Positions 1 to 9,790 of a stretch of DNA of 64,000 nucleotides are shown here, piece after piece. The translations under genes and the position numbers were made by a program. The stretch covers positions 13,153,351 through 13,217,350 of the forward strand of contig OZ024878.1 of NCBI GenBank assembly GCA_964017185.1, read 5' to 3'. Positions within the stretch are counted from its first letter, which is position 1, and each line of letters begins with the position of its first letter. Source of the stretch: Rugalucina vietnamica. Taxonomy: Eukaryota > Mollusca > Bivalvia > Lucinida > Lucinidae. The notes below the pieces were generated by a model. The model searched no databases. It was not told where the DNA came from and saw only the letters and a list, made by a program, of their open reading frames with translations.

Positions 1-179
1 TTATTAATTAGAGCAACCAAACTGTAAGGTATTTAAGCTACACCGTGTTTGAAAGAGCAGTTCAGTCTATATCATCAGGAAAATATGTCCGTGAAATGTG
101 TACCCCTTTAAATCCCCACTTTTATATTGAAATAAACTAGGGTTTGCAGGGGTATACCTATTTTTTAATTCAAAGCATA

Positions 180-285
180 CAGTGTGTATACTCGTTAGAG
201 CCGCCTCTAACGTGTACCATACATTTCGTATACGAGTTAGACCCCCCTCTAACGTGTACCACCACAATGTATGTTTTGAGCAAAA
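180..285. repeat. Hairpin-repeat motif cluster (TCTAACGTGTAC family), copy 1
   Basis: Two back-to-back near-palindromes read CGTTAGA, a short GC spacer, then TCTAACGTGTACC. The same motif recurs at about 21210-21235, 24392-24448 and 34517-34590, usually beside a TTTTG(C)...AACATAGATTGT flank. This looks like the terminal or subterminal part of a dispersed fold-back or MITE family. The short open frames here (for example minus 67-348) are low-complexity by-products and not genes. Confidence 0.6.
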
Positions 286-615
286 AGATAACATCTGAAT
301 TTTCCGATGAAATTTTCCATTTTCGTTTCCGAAAAGATCTCTGTACATTTCATTGGCAAGTTTTCATAATGTTTTAAACAGTATTATCTTAGAAGGAATG
401 AAATACACGTTTACCTTTAGGGTAAGTTTATCTACGTCATCCAAATCAACACATGTTCTCTTCTGAAACAAAATGTAACATAACTGAGCTAGACCTAAAT
501 AACTTAGGTTAACAAAGCCGTCATGAAAAATAAATTATTAGCCTATTTGCGGTCATACTGTCTTAACATTATTGTTTTACATTTTGCAAACATGTTCGTG
601 TAATATATATGTAGT

Positions 616-813
616 ACCATACCACCTTCTTTATGTTTAGCTCTTGATCAGTCGACTGGTTTCCGCTTTCCGTCCCTGACCTTGCTCTTTTCGGCTTGGA
701 GCCAAATTCATCTTTTACACTGGGTCTTATTTGCTGAAAGGAAATTTCGGCAAAAAAATGAACGGAAAGTACTTATTCCACATAGAACATTTTCTGAAGA
801 AATGTGATTTAGA
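616..813 (+). repeat. Dispersed repeat R1, copy 1 (pair at 24181-24384)
   Basis: About 200 bp are closely similar to 24181-24384, including the shared blocks CAGTCGACTGGTTTCCGCTT, CGTCCCTGACCTTGCTCTTT and ATCTTTTACACTGGGTCTTA. There is no long ORF and no tRNA promoter box. In the second copy the repeat runs straight into the 24392-24448 hairpin, so the two may belong to one larger element. Class unknown. Confidence 0.65.
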
Positions 814-1975
814 TGCAAGGTACGTCTTTTCACTAGCACTGTCTCAATATGTTTCTTATCAAATATAATATAGAATAAATTAATAATTAGTTAAACCATT
901 ATTTTTGTAATCTATTGTACGTCTTATTTGAGCTGCAGTGATTCAGGTTGCCATAGTGAAAGTTATATTTTCCATTCGTCTTTTGATGTTTGCTATGATA
1001 TCATTTCCTGAGTTAACTGAAATTTATAATTGAGTAAGTTTTATTTTCTGTAGAAGGTTGAAAACATTTGGCTCCATTTGGATAAAAGGAGTATTTGTAT
1101 CGACTATCCTGACAGTATATGTGAAATAGATACTGATAACAATATCTTCTGTTACAGATCTATAGGGCCACTGATGAGGCTTAAGTACTCTCTCTTTAAA
1201 GGAACTCAATTTTTATCTGAAGCTCAGTTTAGAATTAGAAGTTTTACGAAGTTGGTTTTATTTATTTTGGGAATTATTCACCACCAAACTTTTAAAGCGC
1301 AAAATTCCTACACAGTTATGATAAAAAAACATGTCAAAAACAGGATATAACATCAATACTAAACCAAATCCATCCTCGAGTCGACATTCAGCTAAAGGCA
1401 ATAAATTTATAGGTGAAACAAATGAACAATGTACCAAAATCTGTGCCAGTTTCCAGCAGATCTGATAGTCAAAGGAATACAAGTAATTCATTTTTTTCGA
1501 TTAAAATATATGGTTATGGTAAAAGCTACGATCTCTGACATACTCTGCTCAAAATATACAAAGGAACACTGCAAAACCAGTTCCATATAACTACTACAAT
1601 AAACGTAAAGCACTCAAACTTCGGTCCACATTAAAAGGCATGTCAGGTAGATATAGCGGTTGTCAGCGTGTTTCGCATAATTTGAGTAATGCTTCTTAAT
1701 TAAAATAAATCTTTTGGCATTTCTTTGAAAGTCCACAGATAAGAGGACATCTGCTTTGAATCCAATCTTCCTGACAAAATTAGTCTGACATTATGGTAAA
1801 TTATGGCAGTATCTGATTCAACGTTCCTTGCAACGTCATATTGGACGTCATTTTGAAACAGTGACCTTTTTGTTTCGCAATTGTGAATTTAACAAAAATC
1901 GCTCCATGGACATAAGCAGGACATTTTCACTATCAAATTGTCTAAAGAATGGTACGTCGATGTACTTCGCTAATC
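814..1975. other. No gene recognised
   Basis: AT-rich sequence with only short open frames (60-90 aa) that lack recognisable domains, signal peptides or splice structure. I see nothing beyond unclassified, probably repeat-derived DNA. Confidence 0.5.
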
Positions 1976-2155
1976 TATACTACTAAAAGAACGAATAGTA
2001 CGATTTAACTCGAAAACGATATATTTTACAGGTGTAATTTCGGTACATTTATTTTGCTGGCATTGATAATTTTAATCTATGTGTATTTAAGTTAATTTTC
2101 ATTTTCTACAAATGATATTATTTATTTCAAATTCTCCCAACTTCTGTACCTGTTA
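1976..2155 (+). repeat. Dispersed repeat R2, copy 1 (pair at 30603-30795)
   Basis: Blocks such as CGAAAACGATATATTTTACA and TTAAGTTAATTTTCATTTTC are shared with 30603-30795 in the same order and orientation. A further match lies at about 430-490 versus 30525-30590 (TTCTCTTCTGAAACAAAATG). Together with the 5.6-11.5 kb versus 30.9-31.7 kb match, this suggests that a several-kb unit containing R2 exists twice in the window. Confidence 0.6.
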
Positions 2156-2208
2156 GTCCAATCAAACTGCATTCTTCACGAAATCACACATTCAATTGGA
2201 TAATAAAG

Positions 2209-2760
2209 GTTCCTTTTAAAAGGAAAGTCTTGCCATGTTGTTGTCATTGAACATAGCATTTACATATTGTGATGTGTTTGTAATAAATTAATTGCATTTC
2301 AATATAGAAGTAGATCTACTCGATCAAAAAAAATTTCTAGTGCTACCATGGCAACTGTACTGCAAAACCTTTGAGAAAAATATGTACCAAACTATCTTGA
2401 AACGAAAGAAAACAGATGTTTTGCATGCCTGAGGGGCCAACTGTGGATACTGCAAGTCAATCCAATAAGTATTTCGTTATTTCGGTGCTTTTCGGTATAT
2501 AACCCCATGTACACAATTGAAGTTCCACTTACCACCATCGTCGTCAACATTCAACAAGAGAGTAATGAGATAAAGCAAGAGTTGTCACAAAACATAGAAG
2601 CCATGGAATAGAACTGGCATTTAACATGTTTAATGAGATACACTTATACCCAAATGTTGAGGTGCACCTATCAGGAAATCAAATAGAAAGAAGAGAATGA
2701 AGCATATTGTACTACACCAAGGAAACCCCGATTGCGGGATGCCACTAACAGAAATCAATT
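2209..2760 (+). repeat. Dispersed repeat R3, copy 1
   Basis: About 550 bp shared with 13857-14365 and, for its 3' half, 15446-15692. It starts at a palindrome CCTTTTAAAAGG and ends near AAATCAATT. Shared blocks include AAGTCTTGCCATGTTGT and TAGTGCTACCATGGCAACTG. No coding capacity is evident and there are no tRNA boxes, so it is probably a non-autonomous element of unknown class. Confidence 0.65.
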
Positions 2761-2817
2761 AGATAATAGATCCTATGGAATCAGTAAAAATATACACAAG
2801 TAAGAGAGTGGGTCATA

Positions 2818-4359
2818 CAGGTGTTTCACAAAATTTTTATAGGTAGCGATTTTTCTCATAATTATTTTCATACCCCTATGTGATAAACGGGGCAGCCGTC
2901 CGGTTAATTTCGCAAATATCAAAGGTTTTATTGCATGGTGTGTTTAAACGATAACCATGCTTAAACACAGCAAAACAATTCAAATTTGCAAATTGCTCCA
3001 GAATATTTAAAGGGCCATGATAAAATTGGACAATATAATTGTATAAAACAAACGGAAAGTTCGAACTTCTTATTCTTGTCACGTGATAAGATGACCAAAA
3101 TTCCTAATAAAATACACATGTTTGTGTTGTCATGAGACCCTGCTCTTAGTTTAATGCAATATCTAGAAACCTTAAGATTTTGGAATATCTCCTGGAGGTT
3201 GAACATGAAGGTGGTAGGATACATATGCCAAAAGATCAATTTTTGATGTCATCAAACATATTAAAATAAATGTGTCAATTAATGCAATCAAGTTTTTGAA
3301 GCATTGTCAACAGATCATGATATAGTATGCAATAGATCTAAGCAAAATGCCTAGAAATATCTTAGGAACAGTTGCGGGGTTAACTTCAAAACTGCAGTCA
3401 ACGCCTTTCGATGAACTTAATCACTTGGACATTTGGTTGATAGATTTAGGAAACTAATTTAAAATGTGTTCTTAAAACTGTATCTGCTGATCTTGGTTTC
3501 TTGCAGTATCTGGAACACCTTAAGTTTCTGAAAATAGACTGGAATATCTCCTGGGGTGAACATGAAAGGGGTTGAAGGCAATTTTTTGATGACATCTAAA
3601 GTACGAAAATAGATGTGTGAATTAATAAAATCAAGATATAATGCACTGTTCATGTTTTTGAGTGCAGCTACTATTATCCATTGGTTAAATATAAATGTCA
3701 TATAATATTACCTACTAAAGAAAATAGCAATTTCAGCCAAATGACCATTATGCCTTTAATATTCCGGATGAAAGAGTTCATTGAGGGGCGTTGACGGCAG
3801 TTTTTGAAGTTTTTCAAGTTAACATCGCAACTGTTCCAACGATATTTCTATGTAGTTTACTAAGATCCATTGCATATTATATCATTACCTGTTGACAATG
3901 CTTTTAAAACTTGTTTCCGTTAATTAACACATTTATTGTTTTAGTTTTAGATATTATCGATCTGATATTCTGGCATCCTTATTCCTACCCCCCTTCATGT
4001 TCAACACCCAGTAGATATTCCAGAAACTTAAGGTGTTCTAGATACTGCATGAAACTTAAGAGTAAGGTCCCAGGAAAACACGAACATGTGCACTTTATAT
4101 GGAATATTGGACACCCTATCACGTGACAAGAATTAGAATACAGAACTTGCCGTTTGTTTTATACAGTTATATTGTCCATTTTGATCATGGCTCATAATAT
4201 ATTTTGGGGGTAATTAGCCAATATTAATTTTTCCTCCGTTTAAGCATGATGTTCGTTTGAAAATACCATGTAATAAAAGTTTTGATATTTGCCAAAATAA
4301 GTGGTATGTAAATAATTATGAGAAAAATCGCTACCTATAAAAATTTTGTGAAGCACCTG
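2818..4359. mobile_element. Large palindromic (fold-back) DNA transposon, copy 1
   Basis: A 1542-bp element whose two ends are inverted copies of each other: CAGGTGTTTCACAAAATT at the left and AATTTTGTGAAGCACCTG at the right, each followed outward by TA. The inverted arms run roughly 600 bp (about 2818-3440 and 3727-4359) around an approximately 290-bp centre that holds a direct repeat of part of the left arm (about 3500-3635 resembles 3150-3290). There is no transposase ORF. TA flanks and CAG ends fit a Tc1/mariner-type non-autonomous element, but this is inference. It sits inside repeat R4; the uninterrupted R4 at 11704-11720 shows the site without it. A second copy is at 26561-28148. Confidence 0.8.
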
Positions 4360-4500
4360 TATACCGCTATTTCGGGTAATGAACCCTCGTCAGTGACCCT
4401 TCACAAACCGGCAACGAAAGCCAGATAATAAGACTCAAATTTCAAGACTTTAAACAGTCTTAATAAAGGACTGATAGAATTCCAAAATAGGATCAAAGAA
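4360..4500 (+). repeat. Dispersed repeat R4 (CCGCGGTTTCGG family), copy 1, split
   Basis: The left end lies at about 2803-2817 (GAGTGGGTCATA) and the right part resumes here (TACCGC, TCAGTGACCCTT). Other copies are 11650-11880 (+), 23055-23165 (-) and 63055-63265 (-). The copy was split by the 2818-4359 palindromic element. Confidence 0.65.
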
Positions 4501-4518
4501 GTAAAGTATAATTAGAAA

Positions 4519-4522
<4 letters not shown>

Positions 4523-4587
<65 letters not shown>
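4523..4587. repeat. (TC)n microsatellite
   Basis: 65 bp of uninterrupted TC dinucleotide. Confidence 0.97.
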
Positions 4588-4589
<2 letters not shown>

Positions 4590-4714
4590 CCATCTTGCTC
4601 TTTCTTTGTTTTAACGCTTCGTCCTGTTTTGTATTGTCCTTTTCTTTCCTATCCGGCGTCTTGGTTGGGATTTTTAATTACTCTGAACCTCCATATCATA
4701 AAACGATAAATGGT

Positions 4715-5094
4715 TGGGTGACACACACTGAATTTTAGACCGAAGTTTAGATAAGATTTTCGAATTTTCTCCTATAGCGTTTACTCTACTGACTAATAGA
4801 TAGGTTCAGTCCATGCAGAAATGGAAAATTTAATGAAATAAAGTAACAAAAGAAATCCCGGTCACTTCGATTTCGCAAACACTTCAGCCCAATTGTGATG
4901 AAAGTACTAAATTTCATGGGGGCGAAGTGTTTGCAAAAACGAAATAAGCTAGATTCCTAATGTTACTAACATTCGATACATGACCCATTTCTGCATGGAC
5001 TGCACCTACCTATAAGTCAATGGAGTAAACGCTTTAGGAGAAAACTCGAATTTCTCATCTCAACTTCGGTTTTTATGACAGTGTGCGTCACCCA
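4715..5094. mobile_element. 380-bp MITE with long inverted repeats
   Basis: The left arm begins TGGGTGACACACACTG and the right arm ends CAGTGTGCGTCACCCA. The mirrored arms extend about 110 bp, for example GCGTTTACTC with GAGTAAACGC and CAGTCCATGCAGAAATGG with CCATTTCTGCATGGACTG. A further inner match is CGCAAACACTTC with GAAGTGTTTGC. There is no ORF. The target duplication is not clear, so the superfamily is open. Confidence 0.75.
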
Positions 5095-5570
5095 GTCCGT
5101 ACCACGTGTTTACCAGCTGTGAGATTTGTTTCGTGCTTTCTGCTACGAGGATTAAAGATGCTGAAGAAAGGCAGTCCCCAAAAGCAAGCAAGAATCGCAC
5201 TACTTCCATTTTTCAGACCCCAAGTGCACCTTCTTTGTCAGAATTTGTCCGAGTTTGGTAGGCCTTGCATATTAAATACACATCAGCCGCGCCAGCAAAG
5301 GAGAAATTGAACAACGTTGTGGTTTCCGACTATATCTAGCACAACCAGGGCTGTACAGAAATAAAGGATAGCGAACTTTCAAGGGGCTGGAAGTTTTGGG
5401 TGAAGAAACTTGATGACCTGTACGGTCACTGTGGTGAAAACAAAGACGCAGTCCTACATGTACGTCATTGTTTTCACATATGCACAACGTTGGTTTGGGG
5501 CATTCGCGTCTAATATATATATTTTTTCGTCTCATTATAAGGGAAAGCAGCGCTTGGAACGATCTCAATC
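5095..5570. other. Unassigned, small open frames only
   Basis: Frames of 75 and 98 aa overlap here on opposite strands. Neither shows a domain, a signal peptide or convincing splice sites, and I do not call them genes. The sequence is somewhat more GC-rich than its surroundings. Confidence 0.4.
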
Positions 5571-6045
5571 AAATGTTCATGCATGATTGCGTGTAACTTT
5601 GTATGTGCAAACGGAAGCTCATAATTAACACCCCTTAATCAGACATTTATACCTCATCAGGCCCATTTCAGCTGTAAAAAGTATAATTTAAGTTCACGCG
5701 ACAAGTCCAGGTGGTTATAGGCTCGGTCTTGGTGTATAGACTTGGGGCCCTTCGAGGGGTTTTCGGGACCCATTTATTTTCAGGGAACAGGGATAACAAG
5801 AAAATATTTTAAGGGAGCTTGGGAGCAAGCAAATCAAACTGGGGTATTTATGGAGCAGGGAGCATGGAACTTAGGAAAAACATTTTAGGCAGCTGGGGAG
5901 AAAGTTTAATTTCAGGGAGCAGGGAGCTGGGACTCCCCCTGGTAGGGCTTCACACTTAATCATACACTCCCCCTGGTAGGGCTTCACACTTAATCATACA
6001 CCGCGCCTACTCCACTATGTCACATATTGTTTGCATCTAAGTTTC
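5571..6045 (+). repeat. Left part of host repeat unit R5, copy 1
   Basis: Matches 30905-31130: shared blocks include TTAAGTTCACGCGACAAGT, GGCTCGGTCTTGGTGTATAG and GTCACATATTGTTT. Between about 5740 and 5990 this copy has extra sequence (a G-rich GGGAGCAGGGAGCTGGG-type stretch and a tandem duplication) that is absent from the second copy. The unit resumes at 11153 beyond LINE-A. Confidence 0.75.
5932..5999 (+). repeat. 34-bp tandem duplication, 2 copies
   Basis: Two identical 34-bp units beginning ACTCCCCCTGGTAGGGCTTC lie at 5932-5965 and 5966-5999. Confidence 0.95.
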
Positions 6046-6061
6046 ATAATAATTATAATAA

Positions 6062-6363
6062 TACTGTCTTTATTTCGAGAGGATTACATACAAATTATTA
6101 CAAATAATTTTATTAGCATTAAACATTTTACAACGTTTATAGCCATTCGTACATTACATATATAGTGAGAACAATGAAAACATAACATTTACTGAAGAGC
6201 AAATATTCAAAGGGTGACATAAAAATATATGTATACATATTATATGATCTGAAATAAGTCTATGACAAGGAATATAATTGATATACCATTACATGTATCT
6301 AAAACATCCTGCAAAATCAGGAGAGTATACTAAAGTATTTAGTGTATATACAACAGTTTTAAA
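6062..6363 (-). other. 3' UTR of LINE-A
   Basis: About 300 bp between the ORF2 stop and the ATT-repeat tail, with no ORF. It contains a polyadenylation-like AATAAA near the end and probably holds the sequence recognised by the element's own RT. Confidence 0.7.
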
Positions 6364-9300
6364 TTATGAAATGCGCACTTTATTGGCAAAATATACAAAT
6401 TTGGCTAAACAATTAATTGTCTTTTTTGATGATGAAGAAAGAAGTGACTCAAATTTCTGCATTGTCGGCCAGTGACAATAATAATCTTTAAGAAACTTTT
6501 GACGTAACATTCTATAATGAGGGCATACAAGTGTAAAATGATATTCGTCCTCGACAACATTCATGTTGCAAGATTTGCAAATTCTCGTTTCTCTATCGGA
6601 ATCATCGTATCTGCCTGTTTCAATTGATAGATTATGTGACGACGTTCTTAGCCTAGTGAGTGCTAATTTATACTTATTTTCTGAAATGCAGTTCAAATAC
6701 TTTTCTGTTTCAAAATTATGTTTGAATCTTGCATATGCTTCTAATCGAGACGAATTATTAATTTCTGTGTACCATTTTTGCTTATATGTGTCGATAATTC
6801 TTTGTTTTATTGTCAAAAATGGAATTTGCAATTCATTCTGTGAACGCCAAACGTACCCAAGACCGTGTTGCTCAAGAATATTTTTAATTTGCCATGCCCA
6901 ATTTGTTCCCCTGTAGCTATTATTTCTATCCGCGTCGTCCTTAAGCATTAAATATGTAAGTTTTACGATTGATGTGTCGTTTTGTTGGAGAATTTTTATC
7001 CAATATTTTATCATATTCACTTTACGAGTAGCTGCTAGAGGTATTCGACCTAATTCACCATAGAGTGCAGCTAGATTTGTGGACGTTCTTACTCCAAGAA
7101 TGCGTCGAAGAAACTTAGTGTGTATTTGTTCTACGTCGGTAGCGCCGTGCATACCCCAGATTTCGGATCCAAAATTTAGAATTGATCCGACTAATGAATC
7201 AAATAATTTACATTTTTGATTTACAGACAACTCTATATTGTTGAACACCGTGAAAAGATTATAAAGTGCGAATGAAGCGTGTTTTGCAATACATTTTTGA
7301 CTTCGATTCCAATTTCCGTTTTTAAAAAGTGTCACACCAAGATATTTGAATGATTCTATTACTTCAATGCGCGTGTTGTTAATAAAACAATCTGCATAGG
7401 TCGCGTCCCTGCTCCTTTCAAATATCATCATTTTTGTTTTGGCCGTGTTTATTTTTAAACCCCAAATATTGCAGTAAGTTTCAATGTCCGTTAATAGGGA
7501 TTGAAGAGTTTCGGGTGACTTTGCAAAGACTACTTGATCATCAGCGTACAAGATAAGGAATAATTTTATTTGGTTTAGTGTGAAAATATTTCCAAGATCC
7601 GCATTAATGTTATCAATAATGTCATTGACAAAGAGCATAAAAAGCAACGGTGAACTTGGATCCCCCTGTTTGAGGCCTGCATATGAGTTAAAGAAGCTTG
7701 AATAAGTTGATTTAAACCTTACGCATGATTTAACTGTTGTATACATGGACTTAATAGCTGTTACAAGTTTACTTGATACATTTTCTGAAATAAGTTTTTG
7801 CCAAAGAAATGTGCGATCAATCTTATCAAAACATTTCTCGTAGTCAATAAAGACGCAATACAACTTTTCTCCTGCATTTAGCACCTTTGTTATGATAGAA
7901 TGAAGTATAAATACACAGTCAACGACCGATTTCCCTTTTTGGAATCCAAATTGATTTTTTGACAATTTCTCATATTTTTCTGACCAATTTGTAAGCCTGT
8001 TTAATAGTAGTTGCGAGTAAATCTTTGGTAGTATATTGATTAATGTTATGCCGCGGTAGTTACCGGCATAATCGATATTGCCTTTTTTGAAAATAGGGGT
8101 GATTATACCCTCTCCCCACGAAACGGGGTATTCTCCAGTACTGAACATTTTATTATAGAGGCTTAAGAGAAAGTTCGAAATATGATCAAATGATGCTTTT
8201 AAAATTTCGCTAGGTAAATTATCAGTTCCTGGGGATTTATTATTCTTTTGAGAAAATACAGCTTTGCGTAGCTCCTCGTATGTAAAGTTTCCGTTTAACT
8301 CGTCGTCTGAAACATTGTGATTATCGTGATTGAAATCTGCGTGATTTTCGACATGCTCAGTCTCAGTGCCGAAAACCTCCTGAAAGTGGTTCTTTAATTC
8401 TTCAGCGGTTAACGATTCGCTTGCTGCATGTTTCTTTTTGAAACTAGAATTTACATTTTTCCAAAATTCTTTTGGTCGCGACGAAGCAAGGTTATCTATA
8501 CGGCGCCCTTCTTTGATTCTAAAAATTCGTTTTGCTTTCGTTTTTATGTGATTAAATCGTGTTCTAGCGCGAACAAAATTAATTCTAGATTGATCAGTTC
8601 TTGTTCGATTGAATCTATTTCGTGCAGCATTAAATTCCGTTTTTGCATTCGCACAGCTCTCGTCAAACCAGGCATCGTTGCTTTTCTTTTTATGTGCTTT
8701 ATAGCCGGATGTGTTGTATGTTTTCCCAAATATTTCAAAGGCACTGTCATGTAGCATTCGCGTAAAATTCGTGACTACCCGGTCGATGGGCTCGTGTGGC
8801 AATTCGCTGGTAAATTCCTGGATTGTATCACTTTTTTTGGTGAGTATATTCTGAAAATCTATAATTTTATTTGCGTCCCAGACTATTTTGCGATTAATGC
8901 TACTTGGTTCCTCTGTGTAGTTTTGATTTAAGTTATTTGTATATAAACTAAAAGAGAGTGCTGCATGGTCTGAAAATTCGTTAAATTCTCGGATGTCAAA
9001 TTTCGATATGGTTTTAAAGTCGGTAAGGTACAAAAGTAAATAATCAACGGTACTTCGACCGTTATTTGAACAATATGTGTATTTGCCCTGGTTGTTGTCG
9101 TCAAGCATACGGCCATTGGCAATAAGTAGACCAGTAGCTTGACATAAATCAAGTAATCTTAATCCATTATAGTCATATATATGGTCTTGATTTGCTCTTT
9201 TTGGTATATCATTACTATTTTGATAAAATAAGTCATGATCAATATATTTGTCAAATTCAAAAAAATCAGGAGAGTTTGATGTTCTGCTGTTCATATCACC

Positions 9301-9756
9301 GGTAATGAAAATTTTACCCATGTTGCTATATTTTACAATACTTAGCTCCAATTGCTCAAAAAAGTCTATCTGTGAGCTACGGAACACTTTAGAGTCATTT
9401 GGTGGTATGTAAATGTGACATAAGTATACATTTTCATCGAATGGAAATAAATCAGCTGAAATTTTTACCCAAATTAAACCGAATTGCTGTTTCTCTACAA
9501 TCGTAATAAAGTTTTTCAGTTCATTTTTATAATAAAATGATATTCCGCCACTATATCGACCTTTTGTGGTGTTTTTAGATTTATTACCAAACAAATGTTC
9601 GGAATTGTATCCGTTTATATCCAAATTAATATTGTCTTTATTCGAAATCCAAGTTTCACTCAGGAATATCAAGTCATATGATGAAATGTATTCGAGAAAA
9701 TCATAGTCACCAAGTTTTCGTTTTAAACCGTTTACATTCCACGAAATAACGTTCAA
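6364..9756 (-). CDS. LINE-A ORF2: endonuclease-reverse transcriptase (about 1130 aa)
   Basis: This protein nicks target DNA and reverse-transcribes the element RNA. Residues 1-270 are an APE-like endonuclease: N7 in WNVNG, E34 in LSETW, GDMN at 153-156, and the SDH triad at 262-264. Residues about 500-770 are the reverse transcriptase: motif A DYEKCFD near 638, LKQGDPSSPLLF at 695-706, and the catalytic YADD at 737-740. A C-terminal finger C1060-x2-C1063-x9-H1073-x4-C1078 resembles those of other LINEs. The listed first residue is a TTG codon. The first ATG in frame is at residue 146, after half of the endonuclease, so initiation at ATG cannot give a full enzyme. The frame is shared with ORF1 upstream and is interrupted only by TAG at 9778-9780. 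No internal stop or frameshift was seen. Confidence 0.93.
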   Translation of the reverse strand: MNVISWNVNGLKRKLGDYDFLEYISSYDLIFLSETWISNKDNINLDINGYNSEHLFGNKSKNTTKGRYSGGISFYYKNELKNFITIVEKQQFGLIWVKISADLFPFDENVYLCHIYIPPNDSKVFRSSQIDFFEQLELSIVKYSNMGKIFITGDMNSRTSNSPDFFEFDKYIDHDLFYQNSNDIPKRANQDHIYDYNGLRLLDLCQATGLLIANGRMLDDNNQGKYTYCSNNGRSTVDYLLLYLTDFKTISKFDIREFNEFSDHAALSFSLYTNNLNQNYTEEPSSINRKIVWDANKIIDFQNILTKKSDTIQEFTSELPHEPIDRVVTNFTRMLHDSAFEIFGKTYNTSGYKAHKKKSNDAWFDESCANAKTEFNAARNRFNRTRTDQSRINFVRARTRFNHIKTKAKRIFRIKEGRRIDNLASSRPKEFWKNVNSSFKKKHAASESLTAEELKNHFQEVFGTETEHVENHADFNHDNHNVSDDELNGNFTYEELRKAVFSQKNNKSPGTDNLPSEILKASFDHISNFLLSLYNKMFSTGEYPVSWGEGIITPIFKKGNIDYAGNYRGITLINILPKIYSQLLLNRLTNWSEKYEKLSKNQFGFQKGKSVVDCVFILHSIITKVLNAGEKLYCVFIDYEKCFDKIDRTFLWQKLISENVSSKLVTAIKSMYTTVKSCVRFKSTYSSFFNSYAGLKQGDPSSPLLFMLFVNDIIDNINADLGNIFTLNQIKLFLILYADDQVVFAKSPETLQSLLTDIETYCNIWGLKINTAKTKMMIFERSRDATYADCFINNTRIEVIESFKYLGVTLFKNGNWNRSQKCIAKHASFALYNLFTVFNNIELSVNQKCKLFDSLVGSILNFGSEIWGMHGATDVEQIHTKFLRRILGVRTSTNLAALYGELGRIPLAATRKVNMIKYWIKILQQNDTSIVKLTYLMLKDDADRNNSYRGTNWAWQIKNILEQHGLGYVWRSQNELQIPFLTIKQRIIDTYKQKWYTEINNSSRLEAYARFKHNFETEKYLNCISENKYKLALTRLRTSSHNLSIETGRYDDSDRETRICKSCNMNVVEDEYHFTLVCPHYRMLRQKFLKDYYCHWPTMQKFESLLSSSSKKTINCLAKFVYFANKVRIS

Positions 9757-9790
9757 AGAGTGCTCTTCTCGACCTCCCTAGTGTTGCATC
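9757..9790 (-). promoter_or_regulatory. ORF1-ORF2 junction: in-frame TAG, candidate readthrough site
   Basis: The minus strand reads CAC TAG GGA GGT CGA, then 8 codons to the ORF2 residue counted as 1. ORF1 and ORF2 are in the same frame. TAG followed by G, with GGAGGT after it, resembles the context of known viral UAG readthrough sites. A weak stem (AAGA/TCTT) lies about 10 nt downstream. Reinitiation from the ATG three codons before the stop is an alternative. Confidence 0.5.

Noticed and set aside
2876-3701. Several 68-92 aa frames
   Set aside because: They lie in the inverted arms of the palindromic transposon and have no protein-like features.
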